From the NCBI RefSeq assembly GCF_010119935.1, contig NZ_CP048209.1:3599001-3663000 (forward strand): DNA of 64,000 nt, given 5' to 3'. The translations under genes and the position numbers were made by a program. The stretch comes from Paenibacillus lycopersici (lineage in GTDB: Bacteria; Bacillota; Bacilli; Paenibacillales; Paenibacillaceae). Of the stretch, positions 25,001 to 33,800 are shown one piece after another. The notes beneath the pieces are model-generated. The model was given only the letters and a program-made list of their open reading frames with translations. It searched no databases and was not told the DNA's origin. Every line of letters starts with the position of its first letter. The stretch's first letter is position 1.

Positions 25001-27831
25001 TAGCGGTCACTACGATTGGAGGCACTGCAACGGCGGTTGCAGGCTACCAGTATGTAGCGGTACCGACGATTTCGAGCATCAGCCCAACGGCCGGCCCGGT
25101 AGCGGGCGGCACGAGCGTCACGATCACGGGCACCGGATTCACGGGGGCTACAGCCGTTGCTTTTGACGGCGAGGCAGCGACGTCGTTCACCGTCGTGTCG
25201 GATACGCAAATCACTGCGGTCGCTCCGGCAGGGACGGCCGGTGCAGCGGATGTGGCAGTTACGACGATCGGAGGCACCGCAACGGCAGTTGCAGGCTACA
25301 CGTACGTAGCGGCACCGACGATTTCGAGCATCAGCCCAACGGCCGGTCCGGAAGCAGGCGGCACGAGCGTAACGATCACGGGCACCGGATTTACGGGGGC
25401 CACAGCCGTATCTTTCGGCGGCGAGGCAGCGACGTCGTTCACCGTCGTGTCGGATACGCAAATCACGGCGACCGTTCCGGCAGGGACGGCCGGTGCAGCG
25501 GATGTGACGGTCACTACGATCGGAGGCACGGCGACGGCGGTTGCAGGCTACACGTACGTTGCGGCACCGACGATTTCGAGCATCAGCCCAACATCCGGTC
25601 CGGAAGCAGGCGGCACGAGCGTAACGATCACGGGCACCGGATTTACGGGGGCGACAGCCGTTGCTTTTGATGATGAGGCAGCAACGTCATTCACCGTCGT
25701 GTCGGATACGCAAATTACGGCGGTCGCTCCGGCAGGGACGACAGGCGCAGTGGATGTAGCGATCACGACGATCGGAGGCACAGCGACGGCGGTTGCAGGC
25801 TACACGTACGTAACGGCACCGACGATTTCGAGCATCAGCCCGACGACCGGTCCGGAGATGGGCGGCACGAGCGTAACGATCACGGGCACCGGATTAACGG
25901 GGGCGACAGCCGTTGCTTTTGACGGCGAGGCAGCGACGTCGTTCACCGTCGTGTCGGATACGCAAATCACTGCGGTCGCTCCGGCAGGGACGGCCGGTGC
26001 AGCGGATGTGGCAGTTACGACGATCGGAGGCACCGCAACGGCAGTTGCAGGCTACACGTACGTAGCGGCACCGACGATTTCGAGCATCAGCCCAACGGCC
26101 GGCCCGGTAGCGGGCGGCACGAACGTAACGATCACGGGCACCGGATTCACGGGGGTTACAGCAGTATCCTTTGGCGGTGCAGCAACGTCGTTCATCGTCG
26201 TGTCGAATACGCAAATCACCGCGATCGCTCCGGCAGGGACGACCGGCGCAGCGGATGTAGCGGTCACTACGATCGGAGGCACGGCGACGGCGGTTGCAGG
26301 CTACACGTACGTAACGGCACCGACGATTTCAAGCATCAGCCCAACGGCCGGCCCGGTAGCGGGCGGCACGAGCGTCACGATCACGGGCACCGGATTCACG
26401 GGGGCTACAGCCGTATCCTTCGGAGGTGTTGCAGCAACATCGTTCACCGTCGTGTCGAATACGCAAATTACAGCGACCGCACCCGCAGAATTAGCTGGGT
26501 CTGTGAACGTCTCTGTCACGACAATCGGAGGCTCTGCAACGACAGTTGCAGGCTTCACGTACGTAGCGGCACCGACGATTTCGAGCATTATCCCAACAGT
26601 TGGTCCGGTTGCAGGCGGCATGAGCGTTACGATCACAGGCACCGGATTCAATGGTGCTACAGCCGTATCTTTCGGCGGCATTCCGGCGACACCGTTCATT
26701 GCTATATCGAATACGCAAATCATCGCGATCGCTCCGGCAGGGACGGCCGGCGCAGTGGATGTGGCGGTCACGACGATCGGAGGCACTGCAACGGCGGTTG
26801 CAGGCTTCACGTACGTTGCAGCACCGACGATTTCGAGCATTAGCCCAACAGTTGGCCCGGCTGCAGGCGGCACGAGCGTAACGATCACGGGCACCGGATT
26901 CATGGGGGTTACAGCCGTATCCTTTGGCGGTGCAGCAACGTCATTCACCGTCTTGTCGAATACGCAAATCACCGCGATTGCTCCGGCAGGGACGACCGGC
27001 GCAGTGGATGTCGCTGTCACGACAATCGGAGGCACTGCATCGGCAATTGCAAGCTTCACTTACGTAGCGGCACCGACGATTTCGAGCATCAGCCCACCGA
27101 CCGGTCCGGCTGAAGGCGGCACGAGCGTAACGATCACGGGCACCGGATTCACGGGGGTTACAACCGTATCCTTTGGCGGTGCAGCAACGTCATTCACCGT
27201 CTTGTCGAATACGCAAATCACCGCGATTGCTCCAGCAGGGACGACCGGCGCAGTGGATGTAGAGGTCACGACGATCGGAGGCACTGCATCGGCAATTGCA
27301 AGCTTCACCTACGTGGCCTTGCCGGCTATTGTCAGCATTAGTCCTCCGGCAGGCCCGGATGCGGGTGGCACAAGCGTAACGATCACGGGCACCGGATTCA
27401 CGGGGGTTACAGCCGTATCCTTCGGCGGTGTTGCAGCAACGTCGTTCACCGTCTTGTCAAATACGCAAATTACGGCGACCGCGCCCGCAGGAATGGCTGG
27501 GGCTCCGGTTAATGTAACAGTGACGACACTTAGCGGTTGGACGACATTGACCGGCGCTTATACGTATGCGGCGATGCCTAACATTTCGAACATAAGCCCC
27601 ACATCAGGTCCAATTACTGGCGGTACGTCGGTAGTCATTACGGGAACGGGCTTCACCTACACGACGGAGATCTGGTTCGGCGGCGCACAAGCTCAGTTTA
27701 CGATCGATTCGGATTCAAAGATTACGGTCACAACGCCGGCTGGTTCTATGGGACCCGTTGACGTGAGCGTGATTGGAGAGGGCGGATCCTCCATCATCAC
27801 TGACGCCTTCCATTATGTGGCGGAGCCTTAA
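22063..27831 (+). CDS. SLH-domain surface protein with 15 IPT/TIG repeats
   Basis: A 1922-residue secreted surface protein, starting at TTG with AGGAG 10 bases upstream. The signal peptide covers about 1-34. Three SLH domains (about 45-225; for example FADMPDDWSTSALQHAIANG, VTREEAFTILARAF and MTRAEFAQTLDNM) would bind the pyruvylated secondary wall polymer. A beta-rich region of short VxVxG-type repeats (about 228-450) may form a solenoid. A DUF5011/HYR-like domain (APVIERIGDATVHVAYGSDY) follows. Residues about 665-1922 are 15 tandem IPT/TIG immunoglobulin-like domains of about 84 residues (PTISSISP, GGTSVTITGTGF, VTTIGGTA). It is probably a long adhesin-like stalk, with no catalytic domain seen. 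Near-identical repeats suggest recent expansion. Confidence 0.9.
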   Translation: MSFRSKNKSLRGVSTIVSAAMLFGSLPVAAGAAATGQGIVQPSAFADMPDDWSTSALQHAIANGLLRGTDGRILPDAQLTRAEMASIVVRMFGAAVKGDIDGYKDVAPGAWYAPEMAIASHMGVVGGSNGQMRPKDAVTREEAFTILARAFKLQPADTSNTAFADTDDLSAWAKGDVYAIVNAGYVHGANGKLNPKGRMTRAEFAQTLDNMIKQYIRSNGVVTELPQGNVLISAPGVTLDNVTVNGDLVIGDGVGNGEVVLHNVKVTGRMVVRGGGENSVIIKGNSSVSRVIVSRIDGIVSVKVQDDAQVDVVYVDDGSDDVNVQGAVGRIDVAAPGVTVNARKARMKEVSITGEHSRVIVDQDSSAETISVSREAVGARIEVEGTVGLLATAAEGTEITGAGKLERVEVNTGADHTKITTPNTKISVAAGVEGVTGGGGAPIAGGTSAVNNNAGSDLVRPPSPAGTSPDRTAPVIERIGDATVHVAYGSDYKDAGVAVTDDRDSALIAAVTYTKGSETVGSIDTMSSGTYIVHYNVRDSAGNQAVEVTREVIVEDAAPPVISNVSITSSNSSSAVAVIGDTITLTFTTDVPVTKLSNFKINGSNPDTFTNKGHVYTATHLVDDGDPITGEPATFQINVKNAQGIYSLTVEAANDGSSVTIVRKPTITGVSPGSGPAAGGTNVTITGTGFTGATAVAFDGEAATSFTVVSDTQITAVAPAGTTGAVDVAVTTIGGTATAVAGYTYVTAPTISSISPSAGPVAGGTNVTITGTGFTGATAVAFDDEAATSFTVVSDTQITAVAPAGTTGAADVTVTTIGGTATAVAGYTYVTAPTISSISPTAGPESGGTSVTITGTGFTGATAVTLDNEPATSFTVVSDTQITVVAPAGTIGAVDVAVTTIGGTATAVASYQYVAAPTISSISPTAGPETGGTNVTIAGTGFTGATAVAFDNEEATSFTVVSDTQITAVAPAGTTGAVDVAVTTIGGTATAVAGYQYVAVPTISSISPTAGPVAGGTSVTITGTGFTGATAVAFDGEAATSFTVVSDTQITAVAPAGTAGAADVAVTTIGGTATAVAGYTYVAAPTISSISPTAGPEAGGTSVTITGTGFTGATAVSFGGEAATSFTVVSDTQITATVPAGTAGAADVTVTTIGGTATAVAGYTYVAAPTISSISPTSGPEAGGTSVTITGTGFTGATAVAFDDEAATSFTVVSDTQITAVAPAGTTGAVDVAITTIGGTATAVAGYTYVTAPTISSISPTTGPEMGGTSVTITGTGLTGATAVAFDGEAATSFTVVSDTQITAVAPAGTAGAADVAVTTIGGTATAVAGYTYVAAPTISSISPTAGPVAGGTNVTITGTGFTGVTAVSFGGAATSFIVVSNTQITAIAPAGTTGAADVAVTTIGGTATAVAGYTYVTAPTISSISPTAGPVAGGTSVTITGTGFTGATAVSFGGVAATSFTVVSNTQITATAPAELAGSVNVSVTTIGGSATTVAGFTYVAAPTISSIIPTVGPVAGGMSVTITGTGFNGATAVSFGGIPATPFIAISNTQIIAIAPAGTAGAVDVAVTTIGGTATAVAGFTYVAAPTISSISPTVGPAAGGTSVTITGTGFMGVTAVSFGGAATSFTVLSNTQITAIAPAGTTGAVDVAVTTIGGTASAIASFTYVAAPTISSISPPTGPAEGGTSVTITGTGFTGVTTVSFGGAATSFTVLSNTQITAIAPAGTTGAVDVEVTTIGGTASAIASFTYVALPAIVSISPPAGPDAGGTSVTITGTGFTGVTAVSFGGVAATSFTVLSNTQITATAPAGMAGAPVNVTVTTLSGWTTLTGAYTYAAMPNISNISPTSGPITGGTSVVITGTGFTYTTEIWFGGAQAQFTIDSDSKITVTTPAGSMGPVDVSVIGEGGSSIITDAFHYVAEP
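24055..27828 (+). repeat. 15 tandem coding repeats of about 252 bp (IPT/TIG domains)
   Basis: Each unit begins near CCGACGATTTCGAGCATCAG and is about 252 bp long. Units 2-10 are nearly identical; units 11-15 drift (for example FGGIPATPF, SWTTLTG-like ends). The repeats stay open on the opposite strand as a by-product of biased codons. They are a likely site of length variation by recombination. Confidence 0.9.
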
Positions 27832-27908
27832 GATTACTTCGATAGAGCAACGTTTCACGTTCGAATACCGCGATTCCCCAAACATGTCGGGATCGGCATT
27901 CTTTAAAA

Positions 27909-27942
27909 CAAAGAACCACTCAAATTTCTGAGTGGTTCTTTG
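27909..27942. terminator. Terminator after the IPT repeat gene
   Basis: A perfect 14-bp stem CAAAGAACCACTCA/TGAGTGGTTCTTTG around a 6-base loop, with A/T-rich flanks. Confidence 0.8.
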
Positions 27943-27984
27943 CTGTGGCGGGAATCATCGTGAAGGCACAGGCAGGCTCTCTCA

Positions 27985-28050
27985 GGTGACTAGAACTTGA
28001 TCCCATTTTCCGAAATGGACAAGAACTTGATCTCATTCCTGCGAGAAACT
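27985..28050. repeat. IS-end-like repeat, copy 2 (two units)
   Basis: GGTGACTAGAACTTGATCCC and, about 30 bases on, GGACAAGAACTTGATCTCAT: two tandem copies of the TGACAAGAACTTGATCYCATT unit. Multiple end repeats are typical of IS21-family elements. No transposase gene is present. It lies just upstream of a truncated hydrolase gene. Confidence 0.5.
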
Positions 28051-28134
28051 AGGACAGGCGGCATGATGATTATGTTCATGTTACGTTCATAACTGTTTTT
28101 TATGATCTACGCAGAAGTGGAATAATGCATTAAG

Positions 28135-28554
28135 ATGCGAACGGCCTTCGTAAGCAGCATACTAAGGGACGAGCAGGAGCGAATGCGGACGTTTGCTCCA
28201 TTGCTATCCGATATTCGGCTGAAATGGTATTTACTCAGAGAGCCCAAGCAGGCAGGGAAGGCTCGAATGCCTCAAGCCCTCGCCGACGATATTTTCATAA
28301 AGCAAGAATTAATCCCCATCACGAATTACATGCCCGATATAGCGGCTCTGCGCGAATATAAGGATAAGCTCATCTTTGCGGCTGGAGACTGGACCGTTAA
28401 ACATAAAGTCTGGTTCGCAGACGTGGCTATGAAATTAGCACAAGAAACGGGCAGCCTGTTCGTTACTTTGCCTGGCGCACATGTTTCGTTCATGGATAAA
28501 GCTCGAAAATGGGCGGAAATTCTTGATGACTGCTATAAAAAGTCAAATAAATAA
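28135..28554 (+). pseudogene. C-terminal fragment of an alpha/beta hydrolase
   Basis: The 139 codons resemble only the last third of an alpha/beta hydrolase: a cap-like helical part (VSSILRDEQERMRTFAPLLS), the late strand KLIFAAGDWT and the region of the catalytic histidine, LFVTLPGAHVSFMDKARKWA. The nucleophile elbow and core strands are missing. No ribosome binding site is seen before ATG 28135. Upstream sequence is an IS-end-like remnant, so the 5' part was probably deleted by transposition. Confidence 0.65.
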
Positions 28555-28640
28555 GACATTGCTCGCCAGTCGGATCATGACTGAGAACAGTACTTCGGGC
28601 CTCCTGGATGTACGTCCCATAGGAATAAACTTGGCTCCGC

Positions 28641-28785
28641 AAGTACACGTACCTCACTTATTCCAAGCTAGTCGAAGTGATCCGGCGCAGCTTTAACCTT
28701 ACAGACGACGGAAGCTATCTCACCGCACATTTGTCTCCGCTAGCGTTTTTTACAGTGCCGTTGAAATTCAAACCGAATGCTTGCA
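28641..28785 (+). pseudogene. Decayed fragment of a second tcB toxin gene
   Basis: This stretch aligns by eye with 44207-44350 inside the intact TcB-TcC gene (shared runs ATTCCAAG, TCGAAGTGATCC, AACCTTACAGACGACGG and GAAATTCAAACCGAAT). It encodes remnants of IEVIQRSYNLTDDGNYLAAQ, but has frame breaks and no start. The rest of 28555-28900 shows no gene. It suggests a former second toxin locus or a duplicated and deleted part of the one at 43 kb. Confidence 0.7.
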
Positions 28786-28901
28786 ATCCCTTCGGTTGTC
28801 TTCGGTGACCACTTCGATCGCGCATGTATTGAGTAAGCAATTCGGATGTGTTAGGCTGAAATTATTCGATAGCGGAGCTAGACGCATACGACACCGACAC
28901 C

Positions 28902-28940
28902 AAGGGGACTGCTGATGAAGAATCGACAGTCCCCTTCTTG
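28902..28940. terminator. Hairpin upstream of the yesN-like gene
   Basis: AAGGGGACTG (28902-28911) pairs with CAGTCCCCTT (28927-28936) around a 15-base loop, followed by CTTG. It insulates the regulator gene from upstream transcription. Confidence 0.6.
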
Positions 28941-29073
28941 CACGCATGAATTGGAAGCGTATTCATTCGTGTTAAGACAACAGATGCTCGCATAATCAGA
29001 GAAGCAGTTCCGCCAGCAGCAAGAGATGCGGCTCATTTGTCCCAAGGGATCCGATAAGGAGATGAGTGGAACC

Positions 29074-30705
29074 ATGCTGAAGGTTTTGATTTTGGAAGAC
29101 GAACCTTATCTGCGCCAAGGCTTAGTGAACAAAATTACGATGGACAAGCTTCCCCTTGTCATCGCCGGCGAAGCCGATAATGGCATTGACGGACTTGAGC
29201 TGCTCGACGAGATCAAGCCCGATATCGTCGTCACGGACATCCGGATGCCGGGCATGGACGGGCTGCAGTTCATCGAGCAAGCGCGCATGCTGCAAGAGAA
29301 GCTGAACGTCATCATCGTCAGCGGCTACGGCGAGTTCGAGTATGCGAAGCGGGCGATGAGCTTCGGCGTGTCCGATTATTTGCTCAAACCGGTCGACAGG
29401 GAGGAACTGAGGGACGCGCTCTTGAAGGCGATTCGCCGGATCGAGGAAGAGCGTGCCTTGGAGGAGGAGCGAGCGCGGCTGCTCCAAAGCCATGCGTTGA
29501 ACAAGGAGACTTTGCGGCAGCGGTATTTAACGAAGCTGATCCAATTATCCGCGCAGACGGACATGCACGATGGAATAGCCGACCATGGGCTTGAAGAGGT
29601 GCAGGCGCATTTCGACCATTATCTAGTCGTTGCTCTGATTCTGGAGCCGTATGCGGTTCCCCATTATTCGTTCCGCGACGGGGAAGAGGAGCTTATCCGG
29701 TTCGCGGTCGAGAATATCATGTCCGACCGGATGGAATCGTCCGGACGGCAAGGCGTTCTCTTCACGCACGCGATTCATGCGAACGAGCTGGTCTATTTGT
29801 TCGGTTTCAATGGCACGGAGGAGCGAGACGCGATACATGTAACCATGCGGGAGGCTCTCGATGGCATACAGAATTACCTCAAATTGAAAGCGACCGTCTC
29901 CATCGGCAAGACCGTCGAACGAATCGAGGATATCCGGCAGTCTTATCAACAGGCGAAGCAGATCATCCGCAACAAAGTCATCCGCGGAACGGGGCATATT
30001 TTCGAATACGGTCAATTCCAGGAACAGTTGCCGATCGTTCGTCCATTGTTATCCCAGGAGGAAGAGCGCATCTTGCAGCAATGGCTGGAGGATGGCAACG
30101 AAACAGCCTGGGCGAGATGGATCGAACAACGATTGGAGAGCCTTGTTGCCTCGCCGGGCGCGACCTTTTCCCAGCTGGAATGGTTCTGCGTCGACGTGTA
30201 TTTGCTGTTTCATAAGTTCTTGGCGAAGCTGCCCGCGCCGGAGCGGTTGATCGGGGATATGGACGATTTGCTGCAATGGCTCCAGAACATGGAGACTTGG
30301 CGGGAGGCCGTTAGCAAGCTGAATAGCCTGGCAAGAGAAATCGTTGGTTATGTGATGGCCACGAATCATGAATTGCATACGGACGTGATGGAGAAGGCCA
30401 AGCAGTACCTGGATACGTCCTTCAATGAACCGATTTCGCTGCAAACGATATCCGATACCTACTATATCCATCCGAACTACTTCTCGAAACGGTTCAAAGA
30501 AAAGTTCGGCGTCAGCTTCCACGACTATTTGACCGAACTGCGCATGAACGCGGCCGTGAATTGGATGCTCGAGACGGATTTGAAAATTTCGCATATTGCC
30601 GGCAAGGTCGGCTATGAGGATCCGGCGTATTTTGGAAGCGTTTTCCGGAAGTGCTTCGGTACGAGTCCAAGGCAATACCGGGCGCAAATGAAAGCGGTTA
30701 AATAA
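29074..30705 (+). CDS. YesN-like response regulator with AraC-type output
   Basis: A 543-residue response regulator. The receiver domain (MLKVLILEDEPYLRQGLVNK) has acidic residues 9-10, the phosphorylated Asp55 in VVTDIRMPG and Lys in DYLLKPVDR. A central domain of about 250 residues precedes a full C-terminal AraC/XylS pair of helix-turn-helices (SLQTISDTYYIHPNYFSKRF and SHIAGKVGYEDPAYFGSVFR, about 440-540). The start at 29074 gives the family N-terminus; ATG 29062 is possible. No histidine kinase is adjacent; the nearest is at 38.5 kb. It stands directly upstream of the giant secreted enzyme gene, its likely target. Confidence 0.92.
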   Translation: MLKVLILEDEPYLRQGLVNKITMDKLPLVIAGEADNGIDGLELLDEIKPDIVVTDIRMPGMDGLQFIEQARMLQEKLNVIIVSGYGEFEYAKRAMSFGVSDYLLKPVDREELRDALLKAIRRIEEERALEEERARLLQSHALNKETLRQRYLTKLIQLSAQTDMHDGIADHGLEEVQAHFDHYLVVALILEPYAVPHYSFRDGEEELIRFAVENIMSDRMESSGRQGVLFTHAIHANELVYLFGFNGTEERDAIHVTMREALDGIQNYLKLKATVSIGKTVERIEDIRQSYQQAKQIIRNKVIRGTGHIFEYGQFQEQLPIVRPLLSQEEERILQQWLEDGNETAWARWIEQRLESLVASPGATFSQLEWFCVDVYLLFHKFLAKLPAPERLIGDMDDLLQWLQNMETWREAVSKLNSLAREIVGYVMATNHELHTDVMEKAKQYLDTSFNEPISLQTISDTYYIHPNYFSKRFKEKFGVSFHDYLTELRMNAAVNWMLETDLKISHIAGKVGYEDPAYFGSVFRKCFGTSPRQYRAQMKAVK

Positions 30706-30801
30706 TTCATAGTCGATTGTTAATTAATTCCGTTTTTTTGCGAAGTTTCGTCTTCTACAATTGGAGTGAAAGTCGAAACGATGCGAACGGGAGGCCATTG
30801 A

Positions 30802-33800
30802 ATGTCAGGTAAAAGGGTATTAGCCGTTTTATTGTCATTATTAATGAGTATGCCTGCAATGACAGTCGCAGCAACAACGACGGTCGGCGCCGAGCCGGCA
30901 GTCGAAACTACGCTATCGATCGTGGATTACGGAGCGACGGCAGATGACGAGACGGACGATACGGCCGCTATCATCAGCACCATCGCGGATGCCAAGACGC
31001 AAGGCAAGACGGTGTATGTTCCGGCGGGGACGTTTCTGTTCAACGACGTCATTATGCTGGACGGGGTCGATCTGACGGGCGATGGAGCGACATCGATTCT
31101 GAAGAGCACGAACCTGCAGCATCAATCGATCGAGCTTGGCGGCGACGGCTCCGACTTGAGCAACGTGCAATTGACTACCGTCGCGGCGTCGGAACGGTTG
31201 TCGACCGACGATTCCGCGCGGGTTTTCGTTACGAATACCGCTACGAATTTTACGATTAAAGGCGTCGTGATCGACGGCGGCTCTTCCGCCGGGATCATCA
31301 ACTTCGGCAACAACGGCGTGATTAGCGGAAATACGGTCAAGAATACGCTCGCCGACGGGATTCACAATACGGGCGGCTCGAGCGATCTTCTCATCGAGAA
31401 CAATACGTGCATCGATAACGGCGATGACCAAATCGCTGTCGTCTCCTACGAGAAGACGCCGAGCTGGTCCAAGCGCGTTACGATTCAGAACAATAACGTG
31501 TCGGGTGGCCACGCCCGGGGAATTACGGTTTCCGGCGGCGAGGACATTACCGTCGAGAACAATCAGATCACGAACACCGGCGGCGCCGGCGTCTACATTG
31601 CTTCGGAAGGCAACTGGCATACCTTTGCCGTATCCAATCTGATCGTACGAGGAAATACGATCACCGGCGACAGCAGTAACAGCTCGGTCGCGGAACGGGG
31701 CGGCATCCGTCTGCAAGGCACGAATAAAGCGCCAAGCATCGATAATGCGCTGATCGAGAACAACATCTTGAACGGTTCCAAGGACAGCGGCGTCTTGATC
31801 GTGGGCTCGCTTCCGATCAACGCGACCTTCAACGGGAACCAGATCGTCGATCCGGCCGAGTACGGAATTCGGATCGTCCAGACCGTTATCGGCACGCTGG
31901 CTTTCTCCGGGAATACGGTGTCGGGTTCCGGCAAAGCGGCATTCTCCAATGGTGCGGCCGGCGCGGTCGTGACCTCGGACATGGAGAACGATCCCGAAGC
32001 CGGCGGAGACGGCGGGGCGGATGCCCAATTCGTCGCCGCGAAAGGCACTCCGGTCATCGACGGCGTGGCGGACGAGCAATGGAACAACTCCTCGCCGCTG
32101 CAAATGAACACGGATGCGAACGGCACGACGGGAACGGCCAAAGTCATGTGGGACGACAAGAACTTGTACTACTTGTTCGACATGAAGGACAGCACGCCGA
32201 ATGCGAAGGCCACGAACGAGAACAACGACTCCGTCGAAGTATGGACGGATGAATTGGATGCCAAGCACGGCACGATGCAGGATGGCGACTATCAATTGCG
32301 GGTAGACATCAACAATGCGCTGTCGTCGACGATTGCGTCCATCGACTTGAACAAAGTGAAAAGCGCGGTGAAGACGACCGCGGACGGCTACGTCATCGAG
32401 TTCGCCGTACCGTACACGGCGCTGTCGCCGAAAGCAGGCGACAAAATCGGGTTCAACGCCAGCGCGAACGACGATTCCAACGGCGACGGAAGACGCGATA
32501 CGTATATCAGCTGGATCGACAAGTCGCTGCCGTACTGGGCGGATACGACGGTATTCAAAGAAATTACGTTAATCGATCCGCCGCATGCGGCGAAGGGAAC
32601 GCCCGTTATCGACGGGGACGTGGATGACCTGTGGAGCGGTTCCTCGTCCTTGCAAATGAATACGGATGCGAACGGCACGACGGGAACGGCCAAGGTCGCG
32701 TGGGACAGCAAAAATCTGTACTATCTGTTCAACGTGAAAGACAGCACGCCGAACGCGAAAGGCGCGAACGAGAACAACGATTCCGTCGAGGTATGGACGG
32801 ACGAGTTGAATGCCAAGCACGGCACGATGCAGCTGGGCGATTACCAGGCGAGAGTGGACATTAACAATGTCGTATCGTCGGCGGTCTCATCGCTGGATCT
32901 GACGAAAGTAAAAAGCGCGGTGAAAACGACCGCGGACGGTTACATCGTCGAGTTCGCCGTGCCTTTCACCGCTCTGACGCCGAAGTCAGGCGACAAGATC
33001 GGATTCAACGCCAGCGCGAACGATGACGCGAATGGCGACGGCAAGCGCGATACGTACGTCAGCTGGGTGGACAAATCGCTGCCGTACTGGGCGGATACGA
33101 CCGTGTTCAAGGAAGTCACGCTCGTCGGTTCCGCAAGCGGCGGCGTTACGGGACCAACGGCCGTCGCAACGACGGAGAGCGAAACCTTCGACGCGAAAGC
33201 CTCCTTCGGCAATACGCAAGGCGCGGGCGGCTGGTACAGCATGAAGAAGCTGAACGGCATTTATTCCTATCTCACGCAATATGTCACGGACAGCATTCCG
33301 AAATGGGTAGATCCGGACAGCACGACAGGATTGCCGTATACGCGCGACGGTTTCTTCCATCCCGACTATGCGTCCGACGTCGTCAAGAAATGGGTCGCGC
33401 CTAGGGCGGGCAACATCGACATTACGGGAACGGTGTTCAAGACGGACGTTCACGGCGACGGCGTTATCGCATCCATTCTGAAGAACAAGGATGTCTTGTG
33501 GAGCCATACGATCACCTCCGAAGCGGATGCCATTCCGGACGGCGTGACGAACATTCATGTGGAAGCCGGCGATGCGATCTACTTCATCGTCAACAACAAC
33601 GGAAGCGCGGCGAACGACGAGACGAAATGGATGCCGGTCATTACGATGACGAACGCGTTGAAGCTGCAGGCGGAAGATAAGACGTCCGTGACAGGCGCGA
33701 ATGCGATTGCAGCAGACGGAGCAGATGGCGGCAAAGTCGTCGGCAGCTTCGATCAAGGCGACTACTTGGTCTATGGCAATGTCAATTTAAGCGGCGGTTA

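Noticed and set aside
22063..27831. Many long open frames on the minus strand across 22.1-27.3 kb
   Set aside because: They repeat with the 252-bp period of the plus-strand IPT repeats, lack start signals, and follow from its codon bias.
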